A stretch of DNA of 64,000 bases from Gloeobacter kilaueensis JS1 (GCF_000484535.1 NC_022600.1:4642234-4706233), one strand, 5' to 3'. Positions 17,588 through 27,190 are shown, counted from the first letter of the stretch. Program-made: numbers and translations. Notes: a model not told the origin generated them from the sequence alone.

Positions 17588-19103
17588 GAACCGGCAACTG
17601 GGACACCGACGCTGCCCGGTTTGCGGGGGTGAGCGAAGGGGTAGCCCGCAGGGAAGTGTCCGTCAGACTGATGAGCGTCGGGAAGAAGATCCCGAGTACG
17701 ACCGTGGCAATCGTCGTGATGAGCATCCCGGCCTTGAGCGGCTGGATACCCTCGCTGTCGCCGCCGTCGCCCGCGCCGTAGGCCAGCACCTGGGGCGAAG
17801 GTTCTTTGACCAGCATCAGCTTGACGACGCGCACGTAGTAGTAGATCGAGGCTACCGAGGTAACCAGGCCAAAGAAGACCAGCGTGTATGCCTGGGACTG
17901 CACCGCCGCCCAGAACAGGTACAGTTTGCCGAAGAAACCGGCCAGCGGCGGAATCCCGGCCAGCGAGAGCAAGCAGAGGCTCAGTACCAGGGTGAGGAAC
18001 GGATCTTTCTGGTAGAGGCCACTGTAGGCGGTGATCTCGTCGGTGCCGGTGCGCAGGCTAAAAAGCACTACCGCCATGAACGCCCCCAGGTTCATAAACA
18101 GGTAGGTGCCGATGTAGATGATCATGCTGCTGTAGCCCTGGGGGGTGCCGATCGCAAGGCCAATCATCACGTAGCCTGCCTGGGCAATCGAACTGTAGGC
18201 GAGCATCCGCTTCATGCTCGTCTGGGCGATGGCGACGACGTTGCCGAGCACCATGCTGAGGATCGCAAGCAGCACGAACAGCGTCTGCCACTGTCCGGTA
18301 AATGCCGGGTAGGCGGAGGTGAGAAAGCGGATGGCCAGGGCAAAACCGGCGGCCTTGGAGCCGACGGACAAAAAGGCGACCACCGGCGTCGGCGAACCTT
18401 CGTAGACATCCGGCGTCCACTGGTGAAAGGGCACCGCCGCGATCTTGAAGCAGATGCCGGCCACCACCAATACCAGCGACAGCAGGGCCGGAAAACCCAG
18501 ATCGACGATGCGCGGCGCAATTTCTAATAGCCGTGTCTGGCCGCCGGAAAATCCGTACAGCAGCGACAGGCCGTACAAAAAGATGCCCGAGGAGGCAGAA
18601 CCGATGAGCAAATATTTGAGCGATGCCTCGTTGGAGCGCTTGTCGAGCTTGGTGTAACCGGCGAGCAGATAACTGGTGATACTCAATAGCTCCAGCGCCA
18701 CGAAGATCATCACCATCTCGGAGGCTCCCGAGAGCAGCATCGCCCCGAGCACCGCTCCCAGGAGCAGCTCATAAAATTCTGCTGTCGTCAGGCTGGTGCG
18801 GTCGATGTAGCGAATCGACATCAGCACCGTGAGGGCCGCCGACAACAGCACAAAGGCGCGAAAGGCGACGCTCAGCGGATCGGCGGTGAAGCTGCCTAAA
18901 AAACTGTCGGGATTGGCGATAATCCACTGCGGCAACAGCAGGGCCGTAGCGATTCCCAATCCCAAAAGCGTGATGTAGGGCAGCGCCCTGGCGACTTTGC
19001 GGCCAGCGGTCAAGTCTACCAGCAGCAGGACGACCAGGGTAATCGTGACGGCGTACTCGGGCCAGAGTACACCGGCGTTGAGAGCGGCAAAGTCGATGTT
19101 CAT
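17559..19103 (-). CDS. ndhB: NAD(P)H-quinone oxidoreductase subunit 2 (NdhB)
   Basis: A 514-residue polytopic membrane subunit of cyanobacterial NDH-1, which transfers electrons from ferredoxin to plastoquinone in respiration, cyclic flow and CO2 uptake. It shows the antiporter-like Nd2/Nd5 pattern: [12 protein letters not shown] with the conserved Glu near residue 137, K-Y-L-L-I-G-S near 165, [13 protein letters not shown] near 225 and S-S-I-A-Q-A-G-Y near 300. Length is normal. The C-terminus overlaps the reductase gene. No other ndh gene is adjacent, as is usual for ndhB. Confidence 0.95.
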   Translation of the reverse strand: MNIDFAALNAGVLWPEYAVTITLVVLLLVDLTAGRKVARALPYITLLGLGIATALLLPQWIIANPDSFLGSFTADPLSVAFRAFVLLSAALTVLMSIRYIDRTSLTTAEFYELLLGAVLGAMLLSGASEMVMIFVALELLSITSYLLAGYTKLDKRSNEASLKYLLIGSASSGIFLYGLSLLYGFSGGQTRLLEIAPRIVDLGFPALLSLVLVVAGICFKIAAVPFHQWTPDVYEGSPTPVVAFLSVGSKAAGFALAIRFLTSAYPAFTGQWQTLFVLLAILSMVLGNVVAIAQTSMKRMLAYSSIAQAGYVMIGLAIGTPQGYSSMIIYIGTYLFMNLGAFMAVVLFSLRTGTDEITAYSGLYQKDPFLTLVLSLCLLSLAGIPPLAGFFGKLYLFWAAVQSQAYTLVFFGLVTSVASIYYYVRVVKLMLVKEPSPQVLAYGAGDGGDSEGIQPLKAGMLITTIATVVLGIFFPTLISLTDTSLRATPSLTPANRAASVSQLPVHAAPAAYRR

Positions 19104-19234
19104 GGGCTGGAAGCGGACGCTCCCCCAGAGCTTTTCTCTGTCATCGTACTGTAGTTTACCGGTAGTCTCGGCAATGCTGCCGGTGTGCTATCGTGAACGC
19201 TAACGGGACGCCTGTCCATCTTGAGAGGGCCACC

Positions 19235-20350
19235 ATGGCGATCATCTCCTCCCACACCGCCGCAGCTGAGGGTGAACCGGCAAAAAGCCGCACCGCCCAG
19301 CCCAGATCCGAGGCTCTGCAGGCCCAAAAAGGGCGCGAGGACCACCACGAAGAAAACCTGCGGCCCAAGAACCTCGACGATTACGCCGGTCAAAAAGAAC
19401 TCAAAGCCGTCCTCTCGCTACTGGTGGCCGCCGCCCGCCATCGCAGCGAACCGCTCGATCACCTGCTTTTTTATGGCCCGCCGGGACTCGGCAAGACGAG
19501 CATCTCGCTCATCCTCGCCCACGAGATGGGGGTCAACATTCACCTCACCACCGCCCCCGCCCTCGAACGCCCCCGCGACATCGCCGGTCTGCTTGTCAAA
19601 CTGCAGCGCGGCGACATTCTCTTTATCGACGAAATCCATCGTCTGCCCCGGATCACCGAAGAAATTCTCTACCCGGCGATGGAAGATTTTCGGCTCGACA
19701 TCACCGTGGGCAAGGGCCAGAATGCTCGAATTACGAGCGTTCCGCTGCCTCGCTTTACCCTCATCGGAGCGACCACCCGCGTCGGTGCCCTCAGTTCCCC
19801 GTTGCGCGATCGCTTTGGCTTTATCCAGCGGTTGCGCTTCTACGAAGTCGATGAACTGACGGGCATCCTCCACCGCAACGCCCAGCTGTTGCAGATCGCG
19901 ATCGACGAGGCCGGAGCCAGCGAGATTGCCCGCCGCTCGCGGGGCACCCCCCGCATCGCCAACCGACTACTCAAGCGGGTGCGCGACTATGCCCAGGTCG
20001 AAAGCGACGGGCTCATCACCGAACCGGTCGCCTGCGCCGCCCTCGAACTGTTTGAAGTCGATCCGCTGGGCCTCGACTGGACCGACCGCCGACTGCTGCA
20101 GACCCTTATCGAGCACTACAACGGCGGGCCGGTGGGCATCGAGTCGCTCGCAGCGGCCACCGGCGAAGACAGCCAGACGATCGAAGAAGTCTACGAGCCT
20201 TACTTGATGCAGATAGGCTATCTGCTGCGCACCGCTCGTGGCCGGATGGCCTCGGCTGCTGCTTACCGCCACCTGGGCTACACCCCGCCCCAGCGCTTCG
20301 AGCAGGTGAGCTTGCTCGACAGCAGCGATCCGCTGGGGTTGCACAACTAG
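19235..20350 (+). CDS. ruvB: Holliday junction helicase RuvB
   Basis: Hexameric AAA+ motor that drives RuvA-dependent branch migration during recombinational repair. Walker A G-P-P-G-L-G-K-T lies near residue 82, Walker B F-I-D-E-I-H near 130, sensor 1 I-G-A-T-T-R near 178, the arginine-finger stretch L-R-D-R-F-G near 190, and the C-terminal winged helix ends in R-x-A-Y-R-H-L-G-Y. I use ATG 19235, with AGAGGG upstream, rather than GTG 19193. The last codons and stop form the left half of a 34-bp repeat that recurs at 23221. Confidence 0.95.
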   Translation: MAIISSHTAAAEGEPAKSRTAQPRSEALQAQKGREDHHEENLRPKNLDDYAGQKELKAVLSLLVAAARHRSEPLDHLLFYGPPGLGKTSISLILAHEMGVNIHLTTAPALERPRDIAGLLVKLQRGDILFIDEIHRLPRITEEILYPAMEDFRLDITVGKGQNARITSVPLPRFTLIGATTRVGALSSPLRDRFGFIQRLRFYEVDELTGILHRNAQLLQIAIDEAGASEIARRSRGTPRIANRLLKRVRDYAQVESDGLITEPVACAALELFEVDPLGLDWTDRRLLQTLIEHYNGGPVGIESLAAATGEDSQTIEEVYEPYLMQIGYLLRTARGRMASAAAYRHLGYTPPQRFEQVSLLDSSDPLGLHN

Positions 20351-20365
20351 CGAGCGGGCAATCGG
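20332..20365 (+). repeat. Imperfect direct repeat, left copy
   Basis: 34 bases covering the ruvB stop and the sequence after it. It matches 23221-23254 at 28 of 34 positions, and all six differences are transitions. The shared core is CGAGCGGGCAA. Read on the minus strand, both copies end in codons for L-P-A-R-stop, which is the true C-terminus of the DUF885 gene at the right copy. Confidence 0.7.
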
Positions 20366-20422
20366 GTAGGCCGGTAGCACCGGTAACGGGTGATGGCGCG
20401 GTGGCAGGCGAGTGCCGATGAC

Positions 20423-20899
20423 CTATCGGACACGAACAAAGTCAGATCGCATGAATTCCTTCCATTCGCCGTCCTGGAGAACCTCCGCAGCGGTGAACCG
20501 GTGGTCGTCGTCGATAATCTGAAAGACATCGCGGTAGCGATCGGTTTCACGGCCCTCGCTCATCGCCGGACCCTCAGTTTCGAGCAGAAGTGCCCGCCCG
20601 TCCGGAGAAAGGTCGCCGTCGTACACGAACAGGCGGTCGAGCGCACTCCCCGCCACGGCACCCGCGAACCGGCCAGTGTTCGGCTCATATCCGATCAGCG
20701 TTGCTGCACGCGTTTGCGAGCCGTCGCTCGATTGGCCGGTGTTGTCGAGGATGATGAAATGGTCGCTCAAAGCCCGCACGGACTCAGTCCCATTCGCGGC
20801 GACACCTGAGTGGTCCGAATCGTCGGCTGTGTGAAACTGGTAAGACCATTCGCCGACGAGGTTCTGGAGCCAAGCCCGTTTGGAGGAGGTAGCAGACAT
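20423..20899 (-). CDS. DUF1579-like protein
   Basis: 158 residues from ATG 20899, which has GAGGGA upstream; an in-frame ATG at 20941 would add 14 residues. The L-V-G-E-W pattern near residue 14, beta-rich make-up and periodic D/G turns match the DUF1579 family of small lipocalin-like proteins. No catalytic residues are known. It is transcribed divergently from the HxlR regulator with about 100 bases between them, a layout typical of a regulator and its target. Confidence 0.6.
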   Translation of the reverse strand: MSATSSKRAWLQNLVGEWSYQFHTADDSDHSGVAANGTESVRALSDHFIILDNTGQSSDGSQTRAATLIGYEPNTGRFAGAVAGSALDRLFVYDGDLSPDGRALLLETEGPAMSEGRETDRYRDVFQIIDDDHRFTAAEVLQDGEWKEFMRSDFVRVR

Positions 20900-21001
20900 G
20901 TCAAAAGTTCCCTCTTTCTCTTTACTGATTGCATTTTGCAATCGGTTTTTAGATTACCACGTGCGATTGCATAGCGCAAGCAGTTTTGATATACCTGCGG
21001 T

Positions 21002-21490
21002 ATGAACGACACGAAACGATCCGGGTGTCCAATCAACCTCACGCTGGAGGCGCTCGGCGACCGCTGGAGCCTGATCGTCATTCGGGACATCATCTTCGGC
21101 GATCGCCGTCATTTCCGGGAGCTGCTTTCCCGTTCTGAGGAAGGGATCGCGACCAACATCCTCGCCGACCGGCTGAAGCGATTGACGGAGAACGGGTTTC
21201 TGACGCGCTCAGCCGACCCGTCGCACAAGCAGAAGGCGATCTATAGCCTTACCGAAAAGTCCATTCAGCTGATCCCGCTACTGGCGGTCATGGGAGCCTG
21301 GGGCAGGCAGCATACCGCCGTCAGCCGACCTCTCGCCATCCGCGCAAAGCTGCTGGAGGAGGGCGGCCCGGCCCTGTGGTCTGCGCTGATGGACGAACTT
21401 CGCTCGGCCCATCTGGACGGCAATTCAGTGAAGTCGAACACGATCGTCGAGCTTCAAAAAGCTTATGAGATGGAACTGGCAAAAGCATAG
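21002..21490 (+). CDS. HxlR-family transcriptional regulator
   Basis: A 162-residue winged-helix regulator. The diagnostic features are the N-terminal G-C-P-I (Cys9, often redox- or electrophile-sensing), L-G-D-R-W-S-L-I-V-I-R near residue 18, F-R-E-L-L and the wing containing A-D-P-S-H-K-Q-K-A-I-Y. HxlR proteins often control an adjacent divergent gene, here the DUF1579 gene, and may also control the hydrolase downstream. The sequence style resembles alphaproteobacterial regulators, an impression rather than a search result. Confidence 0.88.
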   Translation: MNDTKRSGCPINLTLEALGDRWSLIVIRDIIFGDRRHFRELLSRSEEGIATNILADRLKRLTENGFLTRSADPSHKQKAIYSLTEKSIQLIPLLAVMGAWGRQHTAVSRPLAIRAKLLEEGGPALWSALMDELRSAHLDGNSVKSNTIVELQKAYEMELAKA

Positions 21491-21570
21491 TGCCATCGAT
21501 CTGCACACCGTCGATTTCCTGTTAAAAGGAGATATACGCGGACTTGAGCATTCTGCAGATCTAGAAGGGT

Positions 21571-21651
21571 ATGGCGCGGATTTGGGTTGCCCAGACCTTC
21601 GAGCACGGCATGGATGCGGAGACGATTTGGGCGCTTGTGGATCGACGATGA
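21571..21651 (+). CDS. Possible 26-residue ORF or gene remnant
   Basis: An ATG-started frame encodes 26 residues with an aromatic, acidic pattern (E-T-I-W-A-L-V-D-R-R) and then stops; the same frame stays open after the stop. It lies in the 186-base gap between the HxlR and hydrolase genes, 26 bases before the hydrolase start. It may be the remains of a deleted gene. Low confidence. Confidence 0.2.
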   Translation: MARIWVAQTFEHGMDAETIWALVDRR

Positions 21652-21676
21652 TGGCGAGCGCGGGGGAGAGTGCTGA

Positions 21677-22810
21677 ATGAAAAAGTCAAGCGTACTTGGA
21701 CGAGGGACAGTCTTTGCCCTGTTGCTTGCTGGTGCGGCTCCCGCCACACTGGCTCAGGAACCCAAGCCGACCAATCGGGCAGAGGCTGTCGAGGTTGTCC
21801 GCGAGTTGCGGGGCATTGTGACGCCCGACGGCGTCGAACGTGCGCGAATGGTGCGCATTGGGGGCATCGACCAGTTCGTCTCGATCCGTGGGCGCGACCG
21901 GCGCAATCCCATCCTGCTCATTCTTCACGGCGGGCCTGGCTTTCCAGAAACGGCTCTTGCATGGTGGAACACCCGCGACCTCGAGGAATACTTCACTGTC
22001 GTGCACTGGGATCAGCGAGGATCGGGCAGGACCTACCTCGCCAACGATCCTGCCGCAGTCGCGCCCACAATGCTGCCCGAACGCTTCGTCGCCGACACAG
22101 GCGAACTCATCACCTGGCTGCGCACCGAATTCGGAAAAAAGAAGATCTTTCTGCTCGGCCATTCCTGGGGCAGTTTCATCGGGCTCGAATACGCCCGGCG
22201 GTACCCCGGACAGCTTCACGCGTACATCGGCGTGGGACAAGCGACCAACACGCCGGAGAGCGAACGTCGCGGCTATGCCTTCGCGCTCGCCGCCGCTCAG
22301 CGGGCGGGCAATGCCAACGCAGTCGCGCAGCTCGAATCGATCGCGCCCTATGCCGTGCCCGGACGCCCGATCCCGCTGGAACACATTGTCATCGAACGGC
22401 AGTGGTCCGACTATTTCGGCGGCGTCATGGCCTATCGCCAGCGCCAGACCAATGGGATCGCGAGCCGCCTGTCACCCGACTATTCGGACGCAGATGCCCC
22501 CCGCGCTTACGACGGCAACAACTACTCGCAGCTATACCTTTTCAGTACAGTCCTCGGCCTCGACCTCAGCGGCATCACGCGGCTTGGCTGCCCCTTAATC
22601 CTTCTGGAGGGGCGACACGACCGCACAGTGAGTTCGGAGGTCGCCCATGAATGGTTCGTGCGGGTCCGTGCGCCGCGCAAGCATTTCGTCTGGTTCGAGC
22701 ATTCGGGTCATGAGGTTATGACCGAGGAACCCGGCAAGGTTCTGGTGTCGCTCTTAAAATATGCACGTCCAATTGCTGCCCGCGCGGGCGACGTGGGACC
22801 CGAGCCTTGA
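21677..22810 (+). CDS. Exported S33-family alpha/beta hydrolase
   Basis: 377 residues with a signal peptide (residues 1-25, ending T-L-A-Q) and an alpha/beta-hydrolase fold of the proline iminopeptidase/S33 group. H-G-G-P-G (oxyanion hole) is near residue 85, W-D-Q-R-G-S-G near 115, the nucleophile elbow G-H-S-W-G-S gives Ser162, the acid is Asp in E-G-R-H-D-R-T near 315 and the catalytic His is in S-G-H-E near 344. The triad is complete, so it should be active, on peptides, esters or lactones in the periplasm. It lies in the putatively acquired cluster. Confidence 0.85.
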   Translation: MKKSSVLGRGTVFALLLAGAAPATLAQEPKPTNRAEAVEVVRELRGIVTPDGVERARMVRIGGIDQFVSIRGRDRRNPILLILHGGPGFPETALAWWNTRDLEEYFTVVHWDQRGSGRTYLANDPAAVAPTMLPERFVADTGELITWLRTEFGKKKIFLLGHSWGSFIGLEYARRYPGQLHAYIGVGQATNTPESERRGYAFALAAAQRAGNANAVAQLESIAPYAVPGRPIPLEHIVIERQWSDYFGGVMAYRQRQTNGIASRLSPDYSDADAPRAYDGNNYSQLYLFSTVLGLDLSGITRLGCPLILLEGRHDRTVSSEVAHEWFVRVRAPRKHFVWFEHSGHEVMTEEPGKVLVSLLKYARPIAARAGDVGPEP

Positions 22811-22865
22811 ACGCCCGCCCAGTCAACTATCTGTACCCCAACGTCATCCGCAGAGGAGGGAAGCC

Positions 22866-23207
22866 GTGATTACCTGCGTCGTCCATTACAAGATCGACCC
22901 AGACAAGCTGGCCGATTTTGAAAGGTTCTCCAGGGCTTGGATTTATCTCGTTAACAAGCATAAAGGTCAGCACCACGGCTATTTTCTGCCGTCCGAGGGC
23001 GCGAGCGATGTAGCTCTTGCGCTCTTCAGCTTTGAGAGCTTAGCGGCCTATGAGCAATATCGCACGCGTTTCGGTAAAGATAAGGAGTTCATTGCGGCGG
23101 ACAAGATCCGTGACGAAAGTGGCTGCGTCATCCGGTACGAACGGACCTTTATGCGTCCCCTGTTACCCAACGAGGTGGATGGTCCCCCCGACGGCTGGCA
23201 GAAGTAG
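22866..23207 (+). CDS. NIPSNAP-family protein
   Basis: 113 residues of the dimeric alpha/beta-barrel NIPSNAP/ABM type: the V-V-H-Y-K-I-D-P strand, a F-E-R-F-S-R-A-W helix and the late F-x-R-P/L motif. GTG 22866 is preceded by GAGGAGGG, the best ribosome-binding site here; a longer frame from 22761 overlaps the hydrolase gene. Members are small cytoplasmic proteins of largely unknown function, often beside oxidoreductases or hydrolases. It ends 13 bases before the right direct repeat. Confidence 0.75.
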   Translation: MITCVVHYKIDPDKLADFERFSRAWIYLVNKHKGQHHGYFLPSEGASDVALALFSFESLAAYEQYRTRFGKDKEFIAADKIRDESGCVIRYERTFMRPLLPNEVDGPPDGWQK

Positions 23208-23220
23208 TCCGAACGCCGCC

Positions 23221-23254
23221 GCCGGGGCTGCGCAACTAACGAGCGGGCAACTGG
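23221..23254 (+). repeat. Imperfect direct repeat, right copy
   Basis: Matches 20332-20365 at 28 of 34 positions. It covers the stop and last codons of the DUF885 gene (minus strand) and, to its left, a stretch resembling the last codons of ruvB. Confidence 0.7.
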
Positions 23255-25071
23255 CCAATCGACTGCGTATTCACCAGTTGCTCGTAGACGGCCTGACGCA
23301 GCAGCTTCGGCGGCAACAGCCCCTGGGCGAGCACGAAGTCGTGGAAGCGCTGGGGGCTGAATTTGACTCCCTGGGTGCGCTCCAGATCCGAGCGGAGCGC
23401 CAGGAGCTGGGTATAGCCGTAGAAGTAGGCGGTGGCCTGGCCAGGGGAGCGGAAGGTGTAGCGCTCGACTTCCTGGCGGGCGTGGGCGGGTGAGACCGCT
23501 ACTTCGTCGGTGAGGACACGCAGCGCCTGCTCGGGCGTAATCCTGCCCAGCTGTAGCTCCGGATCGAGAAAGGCGCGGGCCGCCCGCTTCAACTGTTCTC
23601 TGAGCGAGATGAGTTGCCCATCCGGGGGCATAAAAGGCAAAATGATCGACTCGGCGTAGAGTCCCCAGCCCTCGACGTTGGTGCTGTTAAAGGCAAAGAG
23701 GGCACGGGGCAGCGAGACGCCCTTTTCGACCATCGTGTCGAACTGCAATTCGTGGCCGGGCCGCGCCTCGTGGGCAGTAAGGGTCCAGGAGGCCGCCGCA
23801 AAGGAAAAATCATCGACTTTCTGGCTGGTGCCGGAGGCGCTGATTGCCCTTAGCGGCAGCACAAATTCGCCCCGCTCGCCCTTGTTGCCGATAAGTCGCG
23901 GCCCAGTCTCGTAGGGTGCCGGGGCGTCGGCACTCTCGGCGGCACTGGCAAGGCGAATGATCCCTGGCCGATCCGGCAGGGTGAGTAGATTTTCGCGCCG
24001 GATGATCGCTTCGATCTGAGCCAAGCGCTGCTGGTAGTGGGCGAGGATGATGTCGTCGGTGAGCTGGTCTTTTTTGAGTTCGCGGATCACATCGCGGTAG
24101 TCGGTGACGGTGTAGCCCTTTTGCTTTGCCACCTGGGGAGCGAGAATCTGCATCTGCTTTTGAATGGCGGCAAAGGCGGTGTGGGCCTGCTCTATCAGCT
24201 GCTCCGGCGGAATATCGACGCCCACCCGCTCAAGGGCGAAGGCGTAGAGTTCGGGAGGCAGGCGAAAATCGCTGCGGGCTTTGGGCAGGATCTCCTTGCG
24301 GATAAACGCCTGATAGGCCGCAAGCTGCGTCTTGAAGCGGGCGAGCGCTTCCTGGTAGCCGGTAATCTTGTACTGATCAAAAAGGGGCGCAATCCCTGCC
24401 ACCAGCGCATCGGCGGTAGCCAGATCCCGCTCGACCTCGGCTTTACTGGGATAGCGCAGGCCGGGCACAGCAAGCTTCTCGCGGATGCGCTTCTCGGCTT
24501 GAACCGTAATCGGTGTGTAGCCCGCTTCCAGTCCTGCGTAGCGCCTGAGGCGCACGAGGGCCGCCGGACGGCGCTCGGGGGCAATCTGGTCTGTCAGCAG
24601 GCCGCGCACCCCAAAAAACGCCAGTCGCGCCGGTTTGAAGTAGGGCAGGTTGTATTTTTTCTCCAGCGCATCGCCCCGATTCTGGCGTTCGGCAGCCTGG
24701 ATCGAAATTTCGAGATCCTGCCGGACCTGGGGATCTTTCTCGGCGGCAAGCCGTTTTTTGAGGGTGCCTGCCGCTTCCGTGCGCGCCTTGATCCGCTGTT
24801 CGTCCACGCCGGAACTGAGATCGCTGATCCGCTCGTCGATGCCCTCGACGCCAAACGCCGCCGATTCTTCCGGATCGAAGCGCGCCAGCACAGCGAGCAA
24901 GACGCGGGCATCTTCGTTGCTGCGCTGTACCCAGGCCGGTGTAGGAGCGTTCTGGGCAGGCGGCGGTGTTGTCTCAGCCCCAGAGCCGGGGAGAGGAAAA
25001 GCTACCGGCAGAGCGACGCTCAACGCCACCAGACCACTCAAAAGACGAACCGAAGCACGGATCTTGGGCAT
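23236..25071 (-). CDS. Exported DUF885 metallopeptidase-like protein
   Basis: About 611 residues from ATG 25071, which puts a clear signal peptide first (L-L-S-G-L-V-A-L-S-V-A-L-P). The body is helical and of DUF885 type. The signature H-E-A-R-P-G-H-E-L-Q lies near residue 432 and G-W-G-L-Y-A-E-S near 468, giving two His and a downstream Glu as expected for a zinc gluzincin related to carboxypeptidase-like enzymes. Location would be periplasmic or outer surface. A TTG at 25110 could add 13 residues. It ends in the right direct repeat. Confidence 0.8.
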   Translation of the reverse strand: MPKIRASVRLLSGLVALSVALPVAFPLPGSGAETTPPPAQNAPTPAWVQRSNEDARVLLAVLARFDPEESAAFGVEGIDERISDLSSGVDEQRIKARTEAAGTLKKRLAAEKDPQVRQDLEISIQAAERQNRGDALEKKYNLPYFKPARLAFFGVRGLLTDQIAPERRPAALVRLRRYAGLEAGYTPITVQAEKRIREKLAVPGLRYPSKAEVERDLATADALVAGIAPLFDQYKITGYQEALARFKTQLAAYQAFIRKEILPKARSDFRLPPELYAFALERVGVDIPPEQLIEQAHTAFAAIQKQMQILAPQVAKQKGYTVTDYRDVIRELKKDQLTDDIILAHYQQRLAQIEAIIRRENLLTLPDRPGIIRLASAAESADAPAPYETGPRLIGNKGERGEFVLPLRAISASGTSQKVDDFSFAAASWTLTAHEARPGHELQFDTMVEKGVSLPRALFAFNSTNVEGWGLYAESIILPFMPPDGQLISLREQLKRAARAFLDPELQLGRITPEQALRVLTDEVAVSPAHARQEVERYTFRSPGQATAYFYGYTQLLALRSDLERTQGVKFSPQRFHDFVLAQGLLPPKLLRQAVYEQLVNTQSIGQLPAR

Positions 25072-25140
25072 GATTCTGACTACGAATTTCTTAATCGATT
25101 GTTCCACCAACCCTGCCCTTTGAAAAGCGGAAGCTCGCCC

Positions 25141-25803
25141 TCACCCGGACGCTGCCGCCACAAGCAGTGCCCACAGCTGCTGATCACAAAAATCCGGCAC
25201 CGCCAGCACCACTCCCAGCTCCCGCAGCTTTTCGGCGCTCTGGGTAGAAGTGATTCCGACCGTCGGGATCGCCGCTCCCACCGCCGAGCGCACGCCGGAG
25301 GGCGAGTCCTCGAAGGCGATCGCCTGGCGCGGGTGGACGCCCAACTGTTCGAGGGCGACCCGGTAGGGCAGGGGATCGGGCTTGCCATGGGGCAGGTCGT
25401 CCCCCAGAACCACCGCGTCGAAGACGGTCTGCAACTGCAATACTTCGAGCATAAAGTGGACATTCGGGCGGGGAGCGTTGCTCACCAGCGCGCAGGCCAG
25501 TTGCCGCCGCTTTGCCCAATCGATCAGCTCCAGCGCTCCCGCTAGCGGCACCAGCAGACCACGGGCCAGTTCGCGAAAGTGGGCTTCCTTGTCTTCCGCC
25601 AGGGCCGCTTTCTGTTCGTCTGGCAATTGGGGCAATAGATCCTGGATAATTTCCGGGTTGCGCCTGCCGCTGAAGCGGGTGCGGTAGAACTCTTCATCGA
25701 CTGACAGGCCAAAGGGAGCGAGCATGTCCTGCCAGGCGCGCAGGTGAATCGGGTCGGTGTCGCTCAGGGTGCCGTCCAGATCAAACAGCAGGGCGGCGAG
25801 CAT
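25141..25803 (-). CDS. HAD-superfamily phosphatase/phosphoglucomutase-like
   Basis: A 220-residue HAD subfamily IA enzyme. Motif I is F-D-L-D-G-T (Asp8, Asp10), the cap domain is the four-helix type 1, motif II is V-S-N-A near 108, motif III is the Lys of G-K-P-D-P near 143 and motif IV is F-E-D-S-P-S-G near 168. This pattern fits beta-phosphoglucomutase-like sugar phosphatases. Substrate unknown. Confidence 0.85.
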   Translation of the reverse strand: MLAALLFDLDGTLSDTDPIHLRAWQDMLAPFGLSVDEEFYRTRFSGRRNPEIIQDLLPQLPDEQKAALAEDKEAHFRELARGLLVPLAGALELIDWAKRRQLACALVSNAPRPNVHFMLEVLQLQTVFDAVVLGDDLPHGKPDPLPYRVALEQLGVHPRQAIAFEDSPSGVRSAVGAAIPTVGITSTQSAEKLRELGVVLAVPDFCDQQLWALLVAAASG

Positions 25804-25830
25804 AGGGCCTCCAGATCCAATGCAAGAAAA

Positions 25831-26493
25831 TCATGCTCCGCCTGCGAGAAGCTGCTGGACCCAACGGCGGGTTGCCGCTACCGCTGCGCTCATACCTTCA
25901 CTCTGGCCCAGTTCTAAAAATTCAGGCAACCTCCGAACCGGGATCGCCGCAAAAGCGAGGCTCGTCTGCGCTTCAACGTAAGCCCCCTGCTGCAGGTGAA
26001 AGATACGCAGTACCCTGCCGTCGTAGATCCAGACTTCGGGAATTTTGAGCGCCGCATAGATAGGCAGTTTTCTGAGGGAGGGATTGGTGATATCGACTTC
26101 GACAGCCAGATCCGGGGGTGGATCGCTATCAAGATTCAACGTCTCTTTATCGCGTACCACTTGCTCGTTCTGAATATAAAAACTGCTATCTGGTTCGATG
26201 GCACTATCGGCAGCCTGACTCTGCCATAGGGTCGAGCCGAGGCTTTCGACATCTAACTTTAGCTCATCGCAAATAGCGATAATTAATCTTGTCAGCAGAG
26301 AATTTGCTTTTTCGTGTTTCCTCGAAGGACTCATCAGAGTCAATGTTCCCCGGTAATAATCTACGCGCACGGAGCGGCCTTCGGGCAGCTCTGAGATAAT
26401 ATTGCGGTAGGCATTCCAACCCACACCATTCACAGAGATGGCCTGGGTTTGCTTAAAGCCGTTGCGGTATGCAATATTTTGGGATAATACCAT
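25831..26493 (-). CDS. Uma2-family (DUF820) endonuclease-like protein
   Basis: 220 residues of the PD-(D/E)XK-like Uma2 family, which is greatly expanded in cyanobacteria. I-E-P-D near residue 100 and A-V-E-V-D near 131 give the D...ExD core, followed by K-I-P-E-V-W-I-Y-D. The role of these proteins is unsettled; they are often found singly near mobile DNA. A second family member lies at 58657. Codon use here is more AT-rich than in the flanking genes. Confidence 0.82.
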   Translation of the reverse strand: MVLSQNIAYRNGFKQTQAISVNGVGWNAYRNIISELPEGRSVRVDYYRGTLTLMSPSRKHEKANSLLTRLIIAICDELKLDVESLGSTLWQSQAADSAIEPDSSFYIQNEQVVRDKETLNLDSDPPPDLAVEVDITNPSLRKLPIYAALKIPEVWIYDGRVLRIFHLQQGAYVEAQTSLAFAAIPVRRLPEFLELGQSEGMSAAVAATRRWVQQLLAGGA

Positions 26494-26658
26494 GTCTCAA
26501 GACCAACAAAAAAACTATAACTGATCGATCTCCGCTCTCCATTCCTTTATCTTGCCAGGGCCAAATAACACTTTAAAAAGTTCCAAAACCTGGCTACGAG
26601 TTGAGCTGTTTTTTTAGAATATCGTTTGCCATCCCATCCCCCAGGCAGTGCTGTAAAT

Positions 26659-27108
26659 TTAGCGGACGACCAGCACCGGGCAGTGGGCGTGGTGGAGCAC
26701 GTAGTCGCTGACGCTGCCGAGCATCAGCCGCTGCATTCCACCCAGACCGCGCGAGCCAATCACCAGAACGTCCGGCTTTTCTTTTTCGGCAACTTCGCAG
26801 ATCGTCTCGCGGGCATGACCAAATTCGAGGCGGGTCTCACAGGCAAGTTCTGCCTGTTCGCAAAGTTTGCGGGCCTTTTCGAGGGCAGCCTCACCGACCG
26901 CCCTCGCCACCTCCTCCAGTTCGACGAGGGGCGGTCCCTGATAGACCGGTTCGCCGGTAGGAAGCACACCGGGCCAGAACGCGCCGCTATCGACTTCGGC
27001 CACCGTCAGCAGTAGCAGCGAAGCGCCGCTTGGACGGGCAATATCGATCGCCCTGGCGAGGGCGTGTTCACTGGCCGGAGAACCGTCGATCGCAACGAGA
27101 AATTTCAT
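26659..27108 (-). CDS. Universal stress protein UspA, ATP-binding type
   Basis: A 149-residue single-domain Usp. It begins with the typical F-L-V-A-I-D-G-S-P strand and ends with G-S-R-G-L-G-G-M-Q-R-L-M-L-G-S-V-S, the G-2x-G-9x-G-S ATP-binding motif. It is a cytoplasmic dimer thought to work in stress signalling. It is divergent from the ferredoxin-MBL gene with about 80 bases between them. Confidence 0.88.
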   Translation of the reverse strand: MKFLVAIDGSPASEHALARAIDIARPSGASLLLLTVAEVDSGAFWPGVLPTGEPVYQGPPLVELEEVARAVGEAALEKARKLCEQAELACETRLEFGHARETICEVAEKEKPDVLVIGSRGLGGMQRLMLGSVSDYVLHHAHCPVLVVR

Positions 27109-27190
27109 AGGTGGTGTCTGTCGTCGCTTTCTATCTTAAGAGCGGGTGTGCCGTTCAGCTATCCTGGAGTTTTGGGGGAGCTAGGCGGCC

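Larger units (their letters stand above)
20366..23220. mobile_element. Putative acquired segment between direct repeats
   Basis: About 2.86 kb holding a DUF1579 gene, an HxlR regulator, an S33 hydrolase and a NIPSNAP gene, bounded by the imperfect repeats at 20332 and 23221. Without it, ruvB and the DUF885 gene would converge with almost touching stops. The gene types are those common in proteobacterial accessory clusters. No integrase or transposase was found, so the mechanism is open. Confidence 0.5.

Noticed and set aside
21522-21540. AAGGAGATATAC resembling a vector-type T7 gene 10 ribosome-binding site
   Set aside because: Only the short Shine-Dalgarno-like string matches; no T7 promoter or vector sequence surrounds it, so chance is likelier than contamination.
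24037-25545. 502-codon plus-strand frame opposite DUF885
   Set aside because: Antisense shadow across two real minus-strand genes.
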